Source: Komagataeibacter saccharivorans (GTDB taxonomy: Bacteria > Pseudomonadota > Alphaproteobacteria > Acetobacterales > Acetobacteraceae). From it: DNA of 64,000 nt. The DNA lies in contig NZ_NKTY01000001.1 of NCBI RefSeq assembly GCF_003207825.1, forward strand, positions 1 to 64,000, written 5' to 3'. The stretch's first letter is position 1. Each line of letters opens with the position of its first letter. Shown here piece after piece: positions 1 to 8,410 of the stretch. Both the position numbers and the translations under genes were made by a program. The notes below the pieces were generated by a model. That model was not told where the DNA came from. It worked only from the letters and a program-made list of their open reading frames with translations, and made no database searches.

Positions 1-96
1 GCGCTATCGCAACCCGCTACGATAAACTGAAATCGACCTTCCTCGCAGCCGTGCAGTTCGCCTCAATCATCATCCTGCTTAACTGACGACACGCCG
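1..96 (+). mobile_element. 3' end of an IS5-family insertion sequence (IS copy A), cut by the window edge
   Basis: Bases 3-86 read in frame as the last 27 residues of an IS5-family transposase (…RYDKLKSTFLAAVQFASII…), ending in a TGA stop. The stop is followed immediately by the terminal repeat TTAACTGACGACACGCC at 79-95. The same 17 bases occur, in both orientations, at the two ends of the second copy at 803-1582, so this is the right end of a related element whose body lies outside the window. Only the terminus is visible, so completeness cannot be judged. Confidence 0.85.
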
Positions 97-203
97 TAGG
101 TCTTGCTGACCGGATGACTGAGATAAGGCGAAACCTGTCATCTGCGTCCGTGGTCGAGTGACCCGAGGTTTGCGGTTCATGCAATGCTGCGGCAGATTGG
201 GGC

Positions 204-653
204 ATGGTCCGTATTTTCATCGATTCTGATGCCTGCCCCGTGAAAGACGAAGTGTATCGTGTGGCTGGGCGCTATGGCTTGCATGTTTTCGTTGTCTCCA
301 ACCGGATGATTGCGGTGCCGGAATCGCCGTTAATCGAGCGCGTAGTGGTAGATTCAGGACCTGACGTCGCAGATGACTGGATTGCCGAGCGCACCTTGAA
401 CAGGGACATCGTCATTACGGCGGATATTCCACTGGCGGCGCGCTGCGTTGAAAAAGGCTCGTACGTTCTCGAACCGAAGGGGCGCCGTCTGGACCGTGAT
501 GCGATTGGCATGGCGTTGGCGATGCGCAATCTGATGACAGATCTGCGCTCGGCGGGCGTTATGACCTCGACCGGGACTGCGTTTGGGAAAGCTGATCGAT
601 CTCGCTTCCTCTCGGAACTCGATACGTTGGTTGTAAGGGCACGCAAGCCGTGA
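204..653 (+). CDS. YaiI/YqxD family protein (UPF0178/DUF188)
   Basis: 149 residues, the usual size for the family. The N-terminus IFIDSDACPVKDEVYRVA and the later segments ITADIPLAARC and VLEPKGRRLDRDAIG are typical of DUF188 proteins, which have a PIN-like aspartate arrangement; no biochemical role is firmly established. The first in-frame ATG was chosen, although only a weak GGGG precedes it. The gene sits alone between two IS5-family copies in opposite orientation (ends at 96 and 803), so it lies in a composite-transposon-like arrangement, but nothing shows that it moves. A 9-bp stem inverted repeat follows it at 766-799. Confidence 0.85.
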   Translation: MVRIFIDSDACPVKDEVYRVAGRYGLHVFVVSNRMIAVPESPLIERVVVDSGPDVADDWIAERTLNRDIVITADIPLAARCVEKGSYVLEPKGRRLDRDAIGMALAMRNLMTDLRSAGVMTSTGTAFGKADRSRFLSELDTLVVRARKP

Positions 654-765
654 CGTGGCCGGAATAGCGGTTGATGCGTTGCAGTTCGTTTGAAATTTGA
701 AGCGGGAATATCCGGTTTCGGGTTGGCAGGATAATCCGTTGAGTGCCTAAAATGAGGCGACTACC

Positions 766-799
766 GCCTGTCTGCTTGATGTTCACTGAACAGACAGGC
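766..799. repeat. Inverted repeat between the yaiI-like gene and IS copy B
   Basis: The arms GCCTGTCTG (766-774) and CAGACAGGC (791-799) pair perfectly around a 16-base loop. The right arm stops four bases before the IS terminal repeat at 803. There is no T-run, so a role as intrinsic terminator of the upstream gene is only possible, not shown. Confidence 0.4.
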
Positions 800-802
800 A
801 AC

Positions 803-1582
803 GGGCGTGTCGTCAGTTAATTCCAATAATGGCGGAGCCGAATTGCACGGCTGCGAGGAAAGTTGACTTCAGCGTGTCGGTATGCCTCTGAACTGCTTCA
901 GTTTGGCGAAGAACCGTTCAATGATGTTTCGTTTTTTATAAATTGAAAAACGGTTTTTCCTTGAGGGGATCGGCGTCATAAGCCTTGTGGGCGATGAAGG
1001 CCTCGGGATCGACTTCATCCAGGAGAGGCTCTGCTTCAGTGATGTCCGCCCTTTGCCCGGGTGTCAGGGAAAGAGCCACAGCCTTTCCCGCGGCATCGAC
1101 AATGGCATGGATTTTGGTATTCAGTCCGCCACGGGATCGGCCGATGGCCTGATCCACCCCCCTTTTTTACAGGCGCCCGCACTATGCTGGTGAGCGTGGA
1201 CAATCGCGCTGTCGATCATCATGTATTCGTTGTCATGGTCAGCAGCCAGATGCCGGAAAATCCGTTCGATCACACCGCTTTCACACCAGCGACGCAGCCG
1301 CCGGTGCACGTTCTTCCAGTCCCCAAAGCGAACAGGCAGGTCACGCCAGGGAATGCCTGCGCGATAACGATACAGCACGGCTTCGATAAACAGACGGTTA
1401 TCCGCAGCCGTCCCACCGACATGACCTTTGCGACCCGGGAGAAGGTCCTTTATCCGCTCCCACTGACCGTCGCTCAGACCATACCGTCGCATTCACACTC
1501 TCCCCGAAAACAGGGAGAAAACATCACAGATCAGGCAGGAGTACAAGCGGCATAATCCTCCCGCTTAACTGACGACACGCCC
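803..1582 (-). mobile_element. Degenerate IS5-family insertion sequence (IS copy B)
   Basis: The element is bounded by perfect 18-bp inverted repeats, GGGCGTGTCGTCAGTTAA at 803-820 and its complement at 1565-1582. It encodes a transposase on the minus strand in two overlapping frames, as in IS427-type IS5 elements. At about 780 bp it is shorter than expected because the transposase has an internal deletion. The bases outside the two ends (AAC on the left, TAAC on the right) show no clear target-site duplication, so the two ends may have been brought together by recombination, or the duplication has decayed. Confidence 0.85.
813..1492 (-). pseudogene. Broken IS5-family transposase
   Basis: The first frame (1492-1121) starts MRRYGLSDGQWERIKDLLPG and holds the N-terminal domain and the first DDE region. 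The second frame (1157-936) continues with GRSRGGLNTKIHAIVD and the AYDADPL motif. The 36-base overlap fits the programmed frameshift common in this group. After AYDADPLKEK the frame runs into PFFNL and a stop. The conserved continuation YKKRNIIERFFAKLKQF is found a few bases on in another frame and is itself interrupted near 873, before the C-terminal segment. Roughly 20-30 codons of the catalytic core are missing, so this copy should be inactive by itself. Confidence 0.85.
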
Positions 1583-2961
1583 TAACCCGTTCTTTCCTTC
1601 GCACCCGACGGAACCGTAGCTACGACGGGGGATATATCTTCAACCGGCCTGCGACCGGGGGCGACGCGGCGGAACCACATCACAACAGGGCGCAGGCAGA
1701 TGCACAGCATGATCAGTGCCGCAACATCGGCGGCCGCAGCAGCCCCCTCCAGATGCCACAGCGTTGTCATGCCATAGACCAGTGGCAGGTAGGTCAGCGT
1801 TACGATGATACGCCCCTTCAGCACCTGCGAGACCTGTCCGATAACGGTCAGCAGCGGCTCAAGCGGCACGACGCCAAGACCCAGTATCGCGCTGCCCAGC
1901 ATCAGCATGATCAGGTGCCGCCCCCCCTGCCAGTGAACATGCAGCATCCATGTCAGCAGGATATTGCCGATCGCCATCGCCACGCCCATGAGCAGGATGG
2001 AAAATCCGCCGATCATAAGGAACAGCTTGGTCGTGACACGTTTGATGCCGTACCAGTCCTGCTTTTCGCGCAGGCGGATGAATTCGGGGTAGAGTGCCGG
2101 CATCATAAGCTGCGCAGGCTTGGCGATCCCTTCACCAATCTGGCGGGACACGCGATAGACGGCGGCATCAGCCGGCCCCAGCAGCCCCCCCACCAGCAGC
2201 GTGCCGAACTGGTTGAAAACCGATCCCAGCACATGATTGCAACTGGTGGAAAGCGTGAAGCGCCAGATACCCGGCGCATCGCCGGACTTGAGGCGACTGA
2301 ACAGGCTGAAACCTGCCAGCCCCCCTGCCCGCCTTATCTGCAGCCAGCCCAGCGTGGTGCTACTCATGAACATGACAAGCTGCGTCCCGCTCCACACCAG
2401 CAGGTAGTAATCCAGACCCATATGCCACATGAAGCCAAGACCTGACCCCACCGTGCGAACCAGCACGCCCGACAGATCGGTCAGCGTTGTCAGCCAGAAG
2501 GAATTGCACAGCCGGAACACACCCGCCGACCAGCTTGTATTGGTATAGGAAATCGTCACCATATAGATCAGCGCCGCCGTCTGATCGGCGGCAGGCCAGC
2601 CCATATAAGTGCCGAAAAGCACCACCCCCAGCGAGCCAACAAGCCAGCCCACACTCCCGCTGATATAATCGGCCCGCATACAGAATGCCAGCACGCGGGC
2701 GAACTGCGCCCGCCTGCCACGGGTAAAGGGATCAGTCCCGAAATGCAGCAATGGCTGCCATGACTGCAGATGCGTTGCGGCGGATACGGCGGCGCCGAAT
2801 GTCGTCACCAGCATCAGCACACCGAACTGCTGCAATCCGAGTGCGCGCACGGCCCACGCGACGTAGACAAAGCTGCACACCGCATTCGTCGCCCGCCCGG
2901 CGATCAGGAAACCGGTATTGCCAAAAATACGCCTGAGCGCATCCCGTTCCTCACTGGACAT
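1582..2961 (-). CDS. Wzx-type polysaccharide flippase / lipopolysaccharide biosynthesis membrane protein
   Basis: 459 residues with about 12 predicted membrane segments and the MOP-superfamily layout of O-antigen/exopolysaccharide flippases, which move undecaprenyl-linked glycan units across the inner membrane. The loop PADAAVYRVSRQIGEGIAKP and the following helix MMPALYPEFIRLR are typical of the family. The start ATG has no strong ribosome binding site. The stop codon TAG at 1584-1582 uses as its last base the first base of the adjoining IS terminal repeat, so the C-terminus may have been set by the insertion. The gene is followed upstream by a Wzy-like polymerase, which supports a shared glycan role; no glycosyltransferase is in view to define the substrate. 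Confidence 0.75.
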   Translation of the reverse strand: MSSEERDALRRIFGNTGFLIAGRATNAVCSFVYVAWAVRALGLQQFGVLMLVTTFGAAVSAATHLQSWQPLLHFGTDPFTRGRRAQFARVLAFCMRADYISGSVGWLVGSLGVVLFGTYMGWPAADQTAALIYMVTISYTNTSWSAGVFRLCNSFWLTTLTDLSGVLVRTVGSGLGFMWHMGLDYYLLVWSGTQLVMFMSSTTLGWLQIRRAGGLAGFSLFSRLKSGDAPGIWRFTLSTSCNHVLGSVFNQFGTLLVGGLLGPADAAVYRVSRQIGEGIAKPAQLMMPALYPEFIRLREKQDWYGIKRVTTKLFLMIGGFSILLMGVAMAIGNILLTWMLHVHWQGGRHLIMLMLGSAILGLGVVPLEPLLTVIGQVSQVLKGRIIVTLTYLPLVYGMTTLWHLEGAAAAADVAALIMLCICLRPVVMWFRRVAPGRRPVEDISPVVATVPSGAKERTG

Positions 2962-3152
2962 GGGCGCTCACACGTACCAAAGCCCGCGCACGGCAAAAAC
3001 CCGGACACGTTCCCTCTAGACCACCGGCGAAAACGATAGCGCAAGCCCCCCTGGCTGAACTCAGGCGCGGGTTATGGCCAGCAGGCTGTCGTCCGCGATA
3101 TCTGGCATCAATGCCCATGGCTTCATACTTTAATGCGCCGGGCCGGTTGCCG

Positions 3153-4478
3153 CTAGCCCCCTGCCCCCACGCGTTGCAAACGATTCGTAACCGGCGATGC
3201 CGCCAGCGCCCAGCCAACCGCCATGAACAGCCACCCCGCCGTGGGCTGGGTCAGGAACGAGCTGGATGACTGAATAGGCCAGAAAACCAGAAAACAGGTA
3301 ATGGCCAGCATCATCCGGCCCGGATCGCGTGCGGGAGACAGGTCCGTGCAGGCCACCCGCAACCAGCATAGCACCAGCGCCACATACAGACCGATGGCAG
3401 GCAGCCCGCCCATGGTCCCGATCAGCAGATAGTAGTTATGGGGGTGCAGATTACAGCCCGCCGCCCCGCCATGGGTACCTTCCGCCACGCCAAGCCATGG
3501 CAAGCCGTGGAAATAGGCCGGATCGGGACAGGCATGGCGAAATCCGTCAAATCCCAGCCCCAGCCATGGATGACGCCAGATCATGACACCCGCGCGGATA
3601 AACAGCATTCCGTAAGGACTGTCGGCAAAACCGTGCAGATGTGCGATGAAATTCACGACCAGCTTCTGATACGCCTGCGGCGCCAGCAGGGGTGACAGCA
3701 CAACGCCCACCGCCCCCAATCCGGCAGCCACCAGCATCCCGCCCCGCAGACGCGGGATCAGAACGCCCACTATTCCCATCGCCATCAAAAAGTGCAGCAG
3801 CGGCATGCGCTGGGCCACCAGCACCATGGTCAGCATCAGGCCCATCAATATGGCCGCCGCCATGGTGCGCCCCCGCCTGCCTTCTCGCATGGATAACGTC
3901 ATGGCCAGCGGGAACAGGGTGGGAAGTGCTGTCATGACCAGCGCATGCCCCGCGCGTGGTGCCCATAATGGACCAAGCAGCGCGCCATCAGCCCACCGGC
4001 CATACCCCATGAAGTTACGCCCACACAGATACTGCTGCCAGCACCCGGCCACCAGCCACACGGCCACTGCAGCATAAGCCTGCCCCAGCATCCGCCGCGT
4101 ACGGGCATCGGGCAATATCCATACCTGCAGGGCCGCAACGAACAGGAAATAGCGCACGAAACACAGGGCCTGCACACCCGCATGAATGCCCCCCATTACG
4201 CCGGATGCAACAACAACGTCACCGCACAGCAGTGCCGCCACCACTACCCATGCCTGCCGTAACCAGCCCCAGTCCCGACATAGCAGGCAATGCACGACAA
4301 ACAGCACGGCCACCACCGTCATGACGACTTCCGCCGGAGCCAGCGCGTACAGAAGCAACAGCGGCATGGGAATGACAAGGCCGGTTACACCCCGCCGCAT
4401 CCAGTGCTCCACCCGCTGCATCAATCCTGTGTCCCACATGCCATCATGCACCGCATATGATACGCAGCCCGTCCCCAT
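3153..4478 (-). CDS. O-antigen ligase / Wzy-like polymerase membrane protein
   Basis: 441 residues, very hydrophobic, with roughly 10-12 membrane helices. A large periplasmic loop (about residues 300-345) contains WLGLGFDGFRHACP and GAAGCNLHPHNYYLLIGTMGG. The H-P-H-N-Y/x-x-L pattern in that loop is a hallmark of the O-antigen ligase/Wzy_C family, which polymerises or ligates lipid-linked glycans on the periplasmic face. It lies 191 bases upstream of the flippase gene on the same strand, so the two are probably co-expressed. The first ATG lacks a clear ribosome binding site; residue 20 (ATG at 4421, preceded by AGGA) is an alternative. Ligase and polymerase cannot be separated from sequence alone. 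Confidence 0.72.
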   Translation of the reverse strand: MGTGCVSYAVHDGMWDTGLMQRVEHWMRRGVTGLVIPMPLLLLYALAPAEVVMTVVAVLFVVHCLLCRDWGWLRQAWVVVAALLCGDVVVASGVMGGIHAGVQALCFVRYFLFVAALQVWILPDARTRRMLGQAYAAVAVWLVAGCWQQYLCGRNFMGYGRWADGALLGPLWAPRAGHALVMTALPTLFPLAMTLSMREGRRGRTMAAAILMGLMLTMVLVAQRMPLLHFLMAMGIVGVLIPRLRGGMLVAAGLGAVGVVLSPLLAPQAYQKLVVNFIAHLHGFADSPYGMLFIRAGVMIWRHPWLGLGFDGFRHACPDPAYFHGLPWLGVAEGTHGGAAGCNLHPHNYYLLIGTMGGLPAIGLYVALVLCWLRVACTDLSPARDPGRMMLAITCFLVFWPIQSSSSFLTQPTAGWLFMAVGWALAASPVTNRLQRVGAGG

Positions 4479-4965
4479 GAAAAGTGTAATGTCCAGGAAG
4501 AGGCCCGATAGCTGTCACCGCCCCTACGCGGCCTCGTGTATGTTTATCGTCCCGTTCATTCATCGGCGGGGCCTCCCATAACTCAGGCCGTCATGAGGCC
4601 TTGTGGGCGGAACGAACCAGGATGGAATGTGTAAAAAATCTGGATGAACGGGAGCCATATAATCGCGGCAACAGGGTGATTGCCCGTACTTTTCTTCCTG
4701 CGTCACACCCTTGCCGTCGATAGCACATACATCTTACGGGCGTTTCCTGTCGCCCGTCATCTCAACGCTGAACCACCCCATTATCCGTCCCTGAAGGGCT
4801 TCGGATACCCTGAAACATATGAAAAGACCCGCGTGCTACCCTCGCCCGTTGCGGGACGTTATAGCGGGCCTGCATCGAAAAAGGGCAGCAGGACAGAAAC
4901 CGGGAGCAGCACCCGTAAACCGCTACGCATGATCCACGTTGAGCCTTCACCCGCAGGAGGCTGCC
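4479..4965. other. Intergenic region without recognisable gene
   Basis: This 487-base stretch separates the minus-strand polymerase gene from the plus-strand lipoprotein gene, so it should hold divergent promoters. Short plus-strand frames exist but have no family signature. One small inverted repeat is visible, ACGGGC…GCCCGT at about 4737-4759. I see no RNA gene. Confidence 0.4.
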
Positions 4966-5127
4966 ATGCGCCATACCTTACAGTTCCTCACCATCCTTGC
5001 CCTAAGCCTTTGTGCCACAGGCTGTCACCACCCATCGCATAACCGCCCTGTCTACTGGCATGAAAATCAGGATCCTTACAGAAACCCCGACCAGCACTGG
5101 AGCCGGGGGCCGCATACGGATCACTGA
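4966..5127 (+). CDS. Small histidine-rich lipoprotein, function unknown
   Basis: 53 residues. The start was placed at 4966 because the sequence GCAGGAGGCTGCC directly before this ATG is an excellent ribosome binding site. The N-terminus MRHTLQFLTILALSLCATGC has a charged start, a hydrophobic core and a lipobox ending in Cys20, so the product is predicted to be exported and lipidated. The mature part has only about 34 residues and contains seven histidines plus several Trp, Tyr and Asp/Asn residues. This suggests, but does not prove, metal binding or a cell-wall-associated role. I do not recognise a family. The next gene is convergent and ends 36 bases away. Confidence 0.65.
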   Translation: MRHTLQFLTILALSLCATGCHHPSHNRPVYWHENQDPYRNPDQHWSRGPHTDH

Positions 5128-5162
5128 CACCGCGCAGCTTCAGGCTGGAGAAAACGCAGGGG

Positions 5163-5897
5163 TCAGGCAGTCTGGGGCAATTGCACCGCGCGATCATCGA
5201 GATTACGACGCACATCCTGCACGAAACGCGAATATCTGACTGCCGTGAAGAAGATATCCATCAGGACACGGGCAGGCCATCTGCATGGACGCCTGACCTG
5301 AATCAGCAGGACATAGCGGGTATCGTCCGTATTGTTCCAGACTTCATGGTTATAGGTATCGTCAAACAGGATCGACTTGCCCGCGCTCCATGGATGGACG
5401 TGCATCTGTCCGTGATCTTCAATCTGTATCCAGCATTTTTCCCGGTCACGCGGAACATGCAGGGCCAGATGGTAGGTCAGCATGGCCTTCGTCATGCCCC
5501 TGTGCCGGGGGATATGACAGCCCGGTTCCAGCACGGAAAACGTCGCCGTGCACAGATTGGGAATCCGGTCGATCAGGGCGCTGGTGACAGGAACGCGCGC
5601 ACGGTTTTCCTGTCGCTGGTAGCCATACCCCTCGAGAAAGAAGGACCGCCAGCGTCGGTCGGCTGCGATGCGGCCATGGTCGGGTGATATGTCCCCAAGG
5701 GAGGGGATCTCCTCCCCCCCAAGCCGGATGGCCTCATCGCGTATCCTTTCCCAGTTCTGTTCCAGTTCCTTGACCCAGAACATGATGTGCGGGTCAAAGA
5801 CCGCCAGATCGGGAAGCAGGGAAAACCGCATGATGAAAGCATCAAGCCGGTCCCGGATGCCTTTGGTCAAATGATAGATCGATTTCCTTGTCGACAT
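5163..5897 (-). CDS. Aspartyl/asparaginyl beta-hydroxylase family dioxygenase (LpxO-like)
   Basis: 244 residues, a usual size for bacterial members of this Fe(II)/2-oxoglutarate dioxygenase family. The iron-binding region is visible as CHIPRHRGMTKAMLTYHLAL (His132, residues 127-146) and YNHEVWNNTDDTRYVLLIQV (His184 and the 2-oxoglutarate-binding Arg near 194). Known relatives hydroxylate lipid A acyl chains (LpxO) or protein Asp/Asn residues. The envelope-glycan genes nearby favour an envelope lipid target, but this is inference. A short hydrophobic stretch near the C-terminus (RVLMDIFFTAVRY) may be a membrane contact. It is divergent from the deaminase gene across a 484-base region. Confidence 0.78.
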   Translation of the reverse strand: MSTRKSIYHLTKGIRDRLDAFIMRFSLLPDLAVFDPHIMFWVKELEQNWERIRDEAIRLGGEEIPSLGDISPDHGRIAADRRWRSFFLEGYGYQRQENRARVPVTSALIDRIPNLCTATFSVLEPGCHIPRHRGMTKAMLTYHLALHVPRDREKCWIQIEDHGQMHVHPWSAGKSILFDDTYNHEVWNNTDDTRYVLLIQVRRPCRWPARVLMDIFFTAVRYSRFVQDVRRNLDDRAVQLPQTA

Positions 5898-6381
5898 TTT
5901 TACTTTCTCAGAACACAGGCAGGATCAGGCCATATTATTTCATGAGATAGCGCATGAACATGCCTGCAGTTCGGCATGTACACCTGCGCCGACAGCATAT
6001 CACACCAGTAACATAGGAAAATAATCCGGATTTCTGGTATTTATTGATACTTATTTTCATAATTTATTGGATCAACTTCCGGAAAAACGGAAATTTTTCT
6101 CCCAACATGACCTGATAGCATCCACCGTCTTTCCATCACGCTGCGATGGTCCGCCGTGTTCTGTGGAATACCAGATGCTGAATAGAGCATTACCAATGGG
6201 ACAGTTCATGACCTTCCCATCCCGTCCGTTGCCCTTGGGGCACCGGCCATGCTAGATTTCTGTTCAGTAGCGCCCGTTCGATACCTTTTACGATGACGAT
6301 CCGGACCTCGCACCTCCGGTACAGGGCTTCATCGCGACGGGACAGTTTCTGTCCCGCAACCGGTATACCGAAGGGCCCGAC
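5898..6381. promoter_or_regulatory. Divergent intergenic region with two inverted repeats
   Basis: This 484-base region lies between the LpxO-like gene (minus) and the deaminase gene (plus) and should contain both promoters. Its first 220 bases are clearly richer in A+T than the surrounding genes. TTCCG-N6-CGGAA at 6077-6092 is an operator-like dyad. CGGGACA-N5-TGTCCCG at 6338-6356 forms a 7-bp stem that ends 25 bases before the deaminase ATG, where it could act in the leader mRNA. No protein or RNA gene was recognised. Confidence 0.45.
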
Positions 6382-7743
6382 ATGACTGTCGATCTCCTGA
6401 TAACTGACGCCTATATCTATGTTGACCGTGGCCATGAAATTGCAGGCGGCTGGATCGCCATAAAGGACGGACGCATCCATTCCCATGGACAGGATGCGCA
6501 AGCCGCGCCACAGGCACACAGGACCATATCGGCCCATGGCCAGCTTGTGACACCCGGCCTGATAAACGCCCATCACCACATGTACCAGAACCTGACCCGG
6601 TCCTACGCGCCCGTTACGAACGGAACCCTGTTTGAATGGTTGCAGGGTCTCTATCCCCTGTGGGCAGGACTGGATGAAGAATCCGTCTATCTTTCCACTT
6701 TCATTGCCATGGTCGAACTGCTGATGGGTGGCTGCACGACCTCGATGGACCATATGTATGTCCACCCCAAGCCATTCCTGATCGACGCGCAGTTCCGGGC
6801 GGCGCGCGAGATCGGCTTCCGTTTCCATGCAACGCGGGGTTCCATGACCCGCTCTATCGAGGATGGCGGCCTTCCCCCCGCATCGGTAGTGCAGGACGAA
6901 GATACCATTCTGGCGGATAGCGAACGTCTTGTGGCCAAATTCCATGATGCGTCGCCGGGTGCTATGGATCGCGTCGCTCTGGCGCCATGTTCGCTGTTCA
7001 GCGTTTCCGAACGGATCATGCGGGAGTCCGCCATGCTTGCGGACAAGCACGACCTCCGCCTGCATACCCATCTTGCCGAAGACCCCGACGAAGATGCGTA
7101 TTGCGCGGAAATATATGGCTGCACCCCCACGGAATATTTCGAGCGCGTCGGCTGGGCCTCTCCCCGGTCATGGGTCGCGCATTACATCTATCCCTCCAGC
7201 GCGGAAATAGACCGGCTGGCCCATGCGGGTGTCTGTACGGCCCAGTGTCCGTGTTCAAACATGATGATCGGCGGCGGTTCCGCCGATGCGATGGACCTGC
7301 GCCGACGCGGCATGCGGGTGGGGCTTGGCTGTGACGGCTCGGCATCGACCGATCATGCGTCCATGTGGCTTGAAACCCGCATGGCGCTTCTGCTTGGGCG
7401 TTTTCGTCATGGTCCGCACTCCATGTCCGCGCGCGATGCGCTCGACATGGCGACACGGGGCGGGGCTGCCTGCCTTGGCCGGGAAGACGAACTCGGCCAC
7501 CTGCGCCCCGGTGCCTGCGCCGATCTGGTGATCTGGAAAATGTCGGACATCGCCCTTGCCGGCGCCCTGACGGACCCTGTCGAAGCATGGTTGCGCTGTG
7601 CGCCCGCCGTAGCTGGCACCACCATTGTCAACGGTCGGATACTGGTTGAGGACGGCGTGCCACTCATGTCCAGCCTCAACGACATCCTGCGCGCCCATAC
7701 ACGCGAAGCCCGCCGCATCCAGCGCCTGTCTGACCAAATCTGA
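6382..7743 (+). CDS. 8-oxoguanine deaminase (amidohydrolase superfamily)
   Basis: 453 residues. The protein has the amidohydrolase metal site: PGLINAHHHMYQNLTR (His64 and His66), HTHLAED in the middle, and a C-terminal GLGCDGSASTDH. The segments NGTLFEWLQGLYPLW and PCSNMMIGGGSADAM match the 8-oxoguanine deaminase branch, which converts 8-oxoguanine to uric acid; related atrazine-chlorohydrolase-like enzymes are the main alternative. The ATG at 6382 gives the expected N-terminal strand DLLITDAYIYVD and is preceded by GAAGGG. There is no purine-catabolism neighbour, so it appears to be a single-gene unit, possibly scavenging oxidised guanine. Confidence 0.82.
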   Translation: MTVDLLITDAYIYVDRGHEIAGGWIAIKDGRIHSHGQDAQAAPQAHRTISAHGQLVTPGLINAHHHMYQNLTRSYAPVTNGTLFEWLQGLYPLWAGLDEESVYLSTFIAMVELLMGGCTTSMDHMYVHPKPFLIDAQFRAAREIGFRFHATRGSMTRSIEDGGLPPASVVQDEDTILADSERLVAKFHDASPGAMDRVALAPCSLFSVSERIMRESAMLADKHDLRLHTHLAEDPDEDAYCAEIYGCTPTEYFERVGWASPRSWVAHYIYPSSAEIDRLAHAGVCTAQCPCSNMMIGGGSADAMDLRRRGMRVGLGCDGSASTDHASMWLETRMALLLGRFRHGPHSMSARDALDMATRGGAACLGREDELGHLRPGACADLVIWKMSDIALAGALTDPVEAWLRCAPAVAGTTIVNGRILVEDGVPLMSSLNDILRAHTREARRIQRLSDQI

Positions 7744-8113
7744 CCGACATTCGCACCATCCAGATCATGACAGGTCGCGTAACACCGGAAGTGCCTGCCT
7801 GATACGATTACATAGCCTTCAGGCGACGGGATCGTGCGGGATGAGAACTTACGCGGAATGTTAAGGGATGGCGGCCTGTGCCTGTCCCAAGAATGAAGGA
7901 ATATAATCAGTCTTATCGACCATAACGGTGCTGCCCCACCCTCGATAACTGAAGAAGGCCACCGACCGGCCAGGCCGTGACAGCCCGGAGGGATGCATTT
8001 AGCATCCTTCCGGGCGCAGGCCAGAAAAGATCATTATCCATGCGCATGAACGCGACAGTTTTGTCAGGGTAGTATCTGGACGAGCGCGACAGACGTAGCT
8101 AAACAGTTCCTAT
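7744..8113. other. Intergenic region with a strong 14-bp-stem hairpin (7983-8015)
   Basis: No gene is seen in these 370 bases. The striking element is a hairpin at 7983-8015: arm GCCCGGAGGGATGC (7983-7996), loop ATTTA, arm GCATCCTTCCGGGC (8002-8015). The arms pair over 14 positions with one G-T pair. It lacks a T-tract on either strand, so it is not a standard intrinsic terminator. It could be a factor-dependent terminator for the deaminase gene, part of a small RNA, or a REP-like repeat. Confidence 0.5.
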
Positions 8114-8203
<90 letters not shown>

Positions 8204-8325
8204 TCTCATTTCAACTTACCCGTTAGGCGTTGGTCCGTTATGGTCCAACTGCATCTTACGGCGTGCAGTTTGATTTTCTTAAAGACTGTTTGAAACAGTC
8301 TGTCCGGCAAACATCCAGAAATCAT

Positions 8326-8410
8326 AAAGAAGTTTTTTGGCGTAGCTTTTTTCAAAACGCTTCGGGAAACGTTGCCTTTTCGCCAAAAGGCGACACTTAA
8401 AAAGTGCGCC
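8326..8410. repeat. Hairpin-rich AT-rich intergenic repeat of acetic-acid-bacterium type
   Basis: The segment starts AAAGAAGTTTTTTGGCG and continues with CTTTTTTCAAAACGCTTC. Two small hairpins follow: GCCTTTT/AAAAGGC (8374-8391) and CACTT/AAGTG (8394-8406). A perfect dyad GACTGTTT-G-AAACAGTC sits just before it at 8284-8300. I recall closely similar intergenic stretches scattered in Komagataeibacter genomes, but no second copy occurs in this window. The whole of 8204-8560 is AT-rich and holds no recognisable gene. Confidence 0.45.

Noticed and set aside
3130-3369. Small minus-strand frame overlapping the polymerase gene end
   Set aside because: It lies within or directly beside the polymerase gene in another frame and has no ribosome binding site or family similarity.
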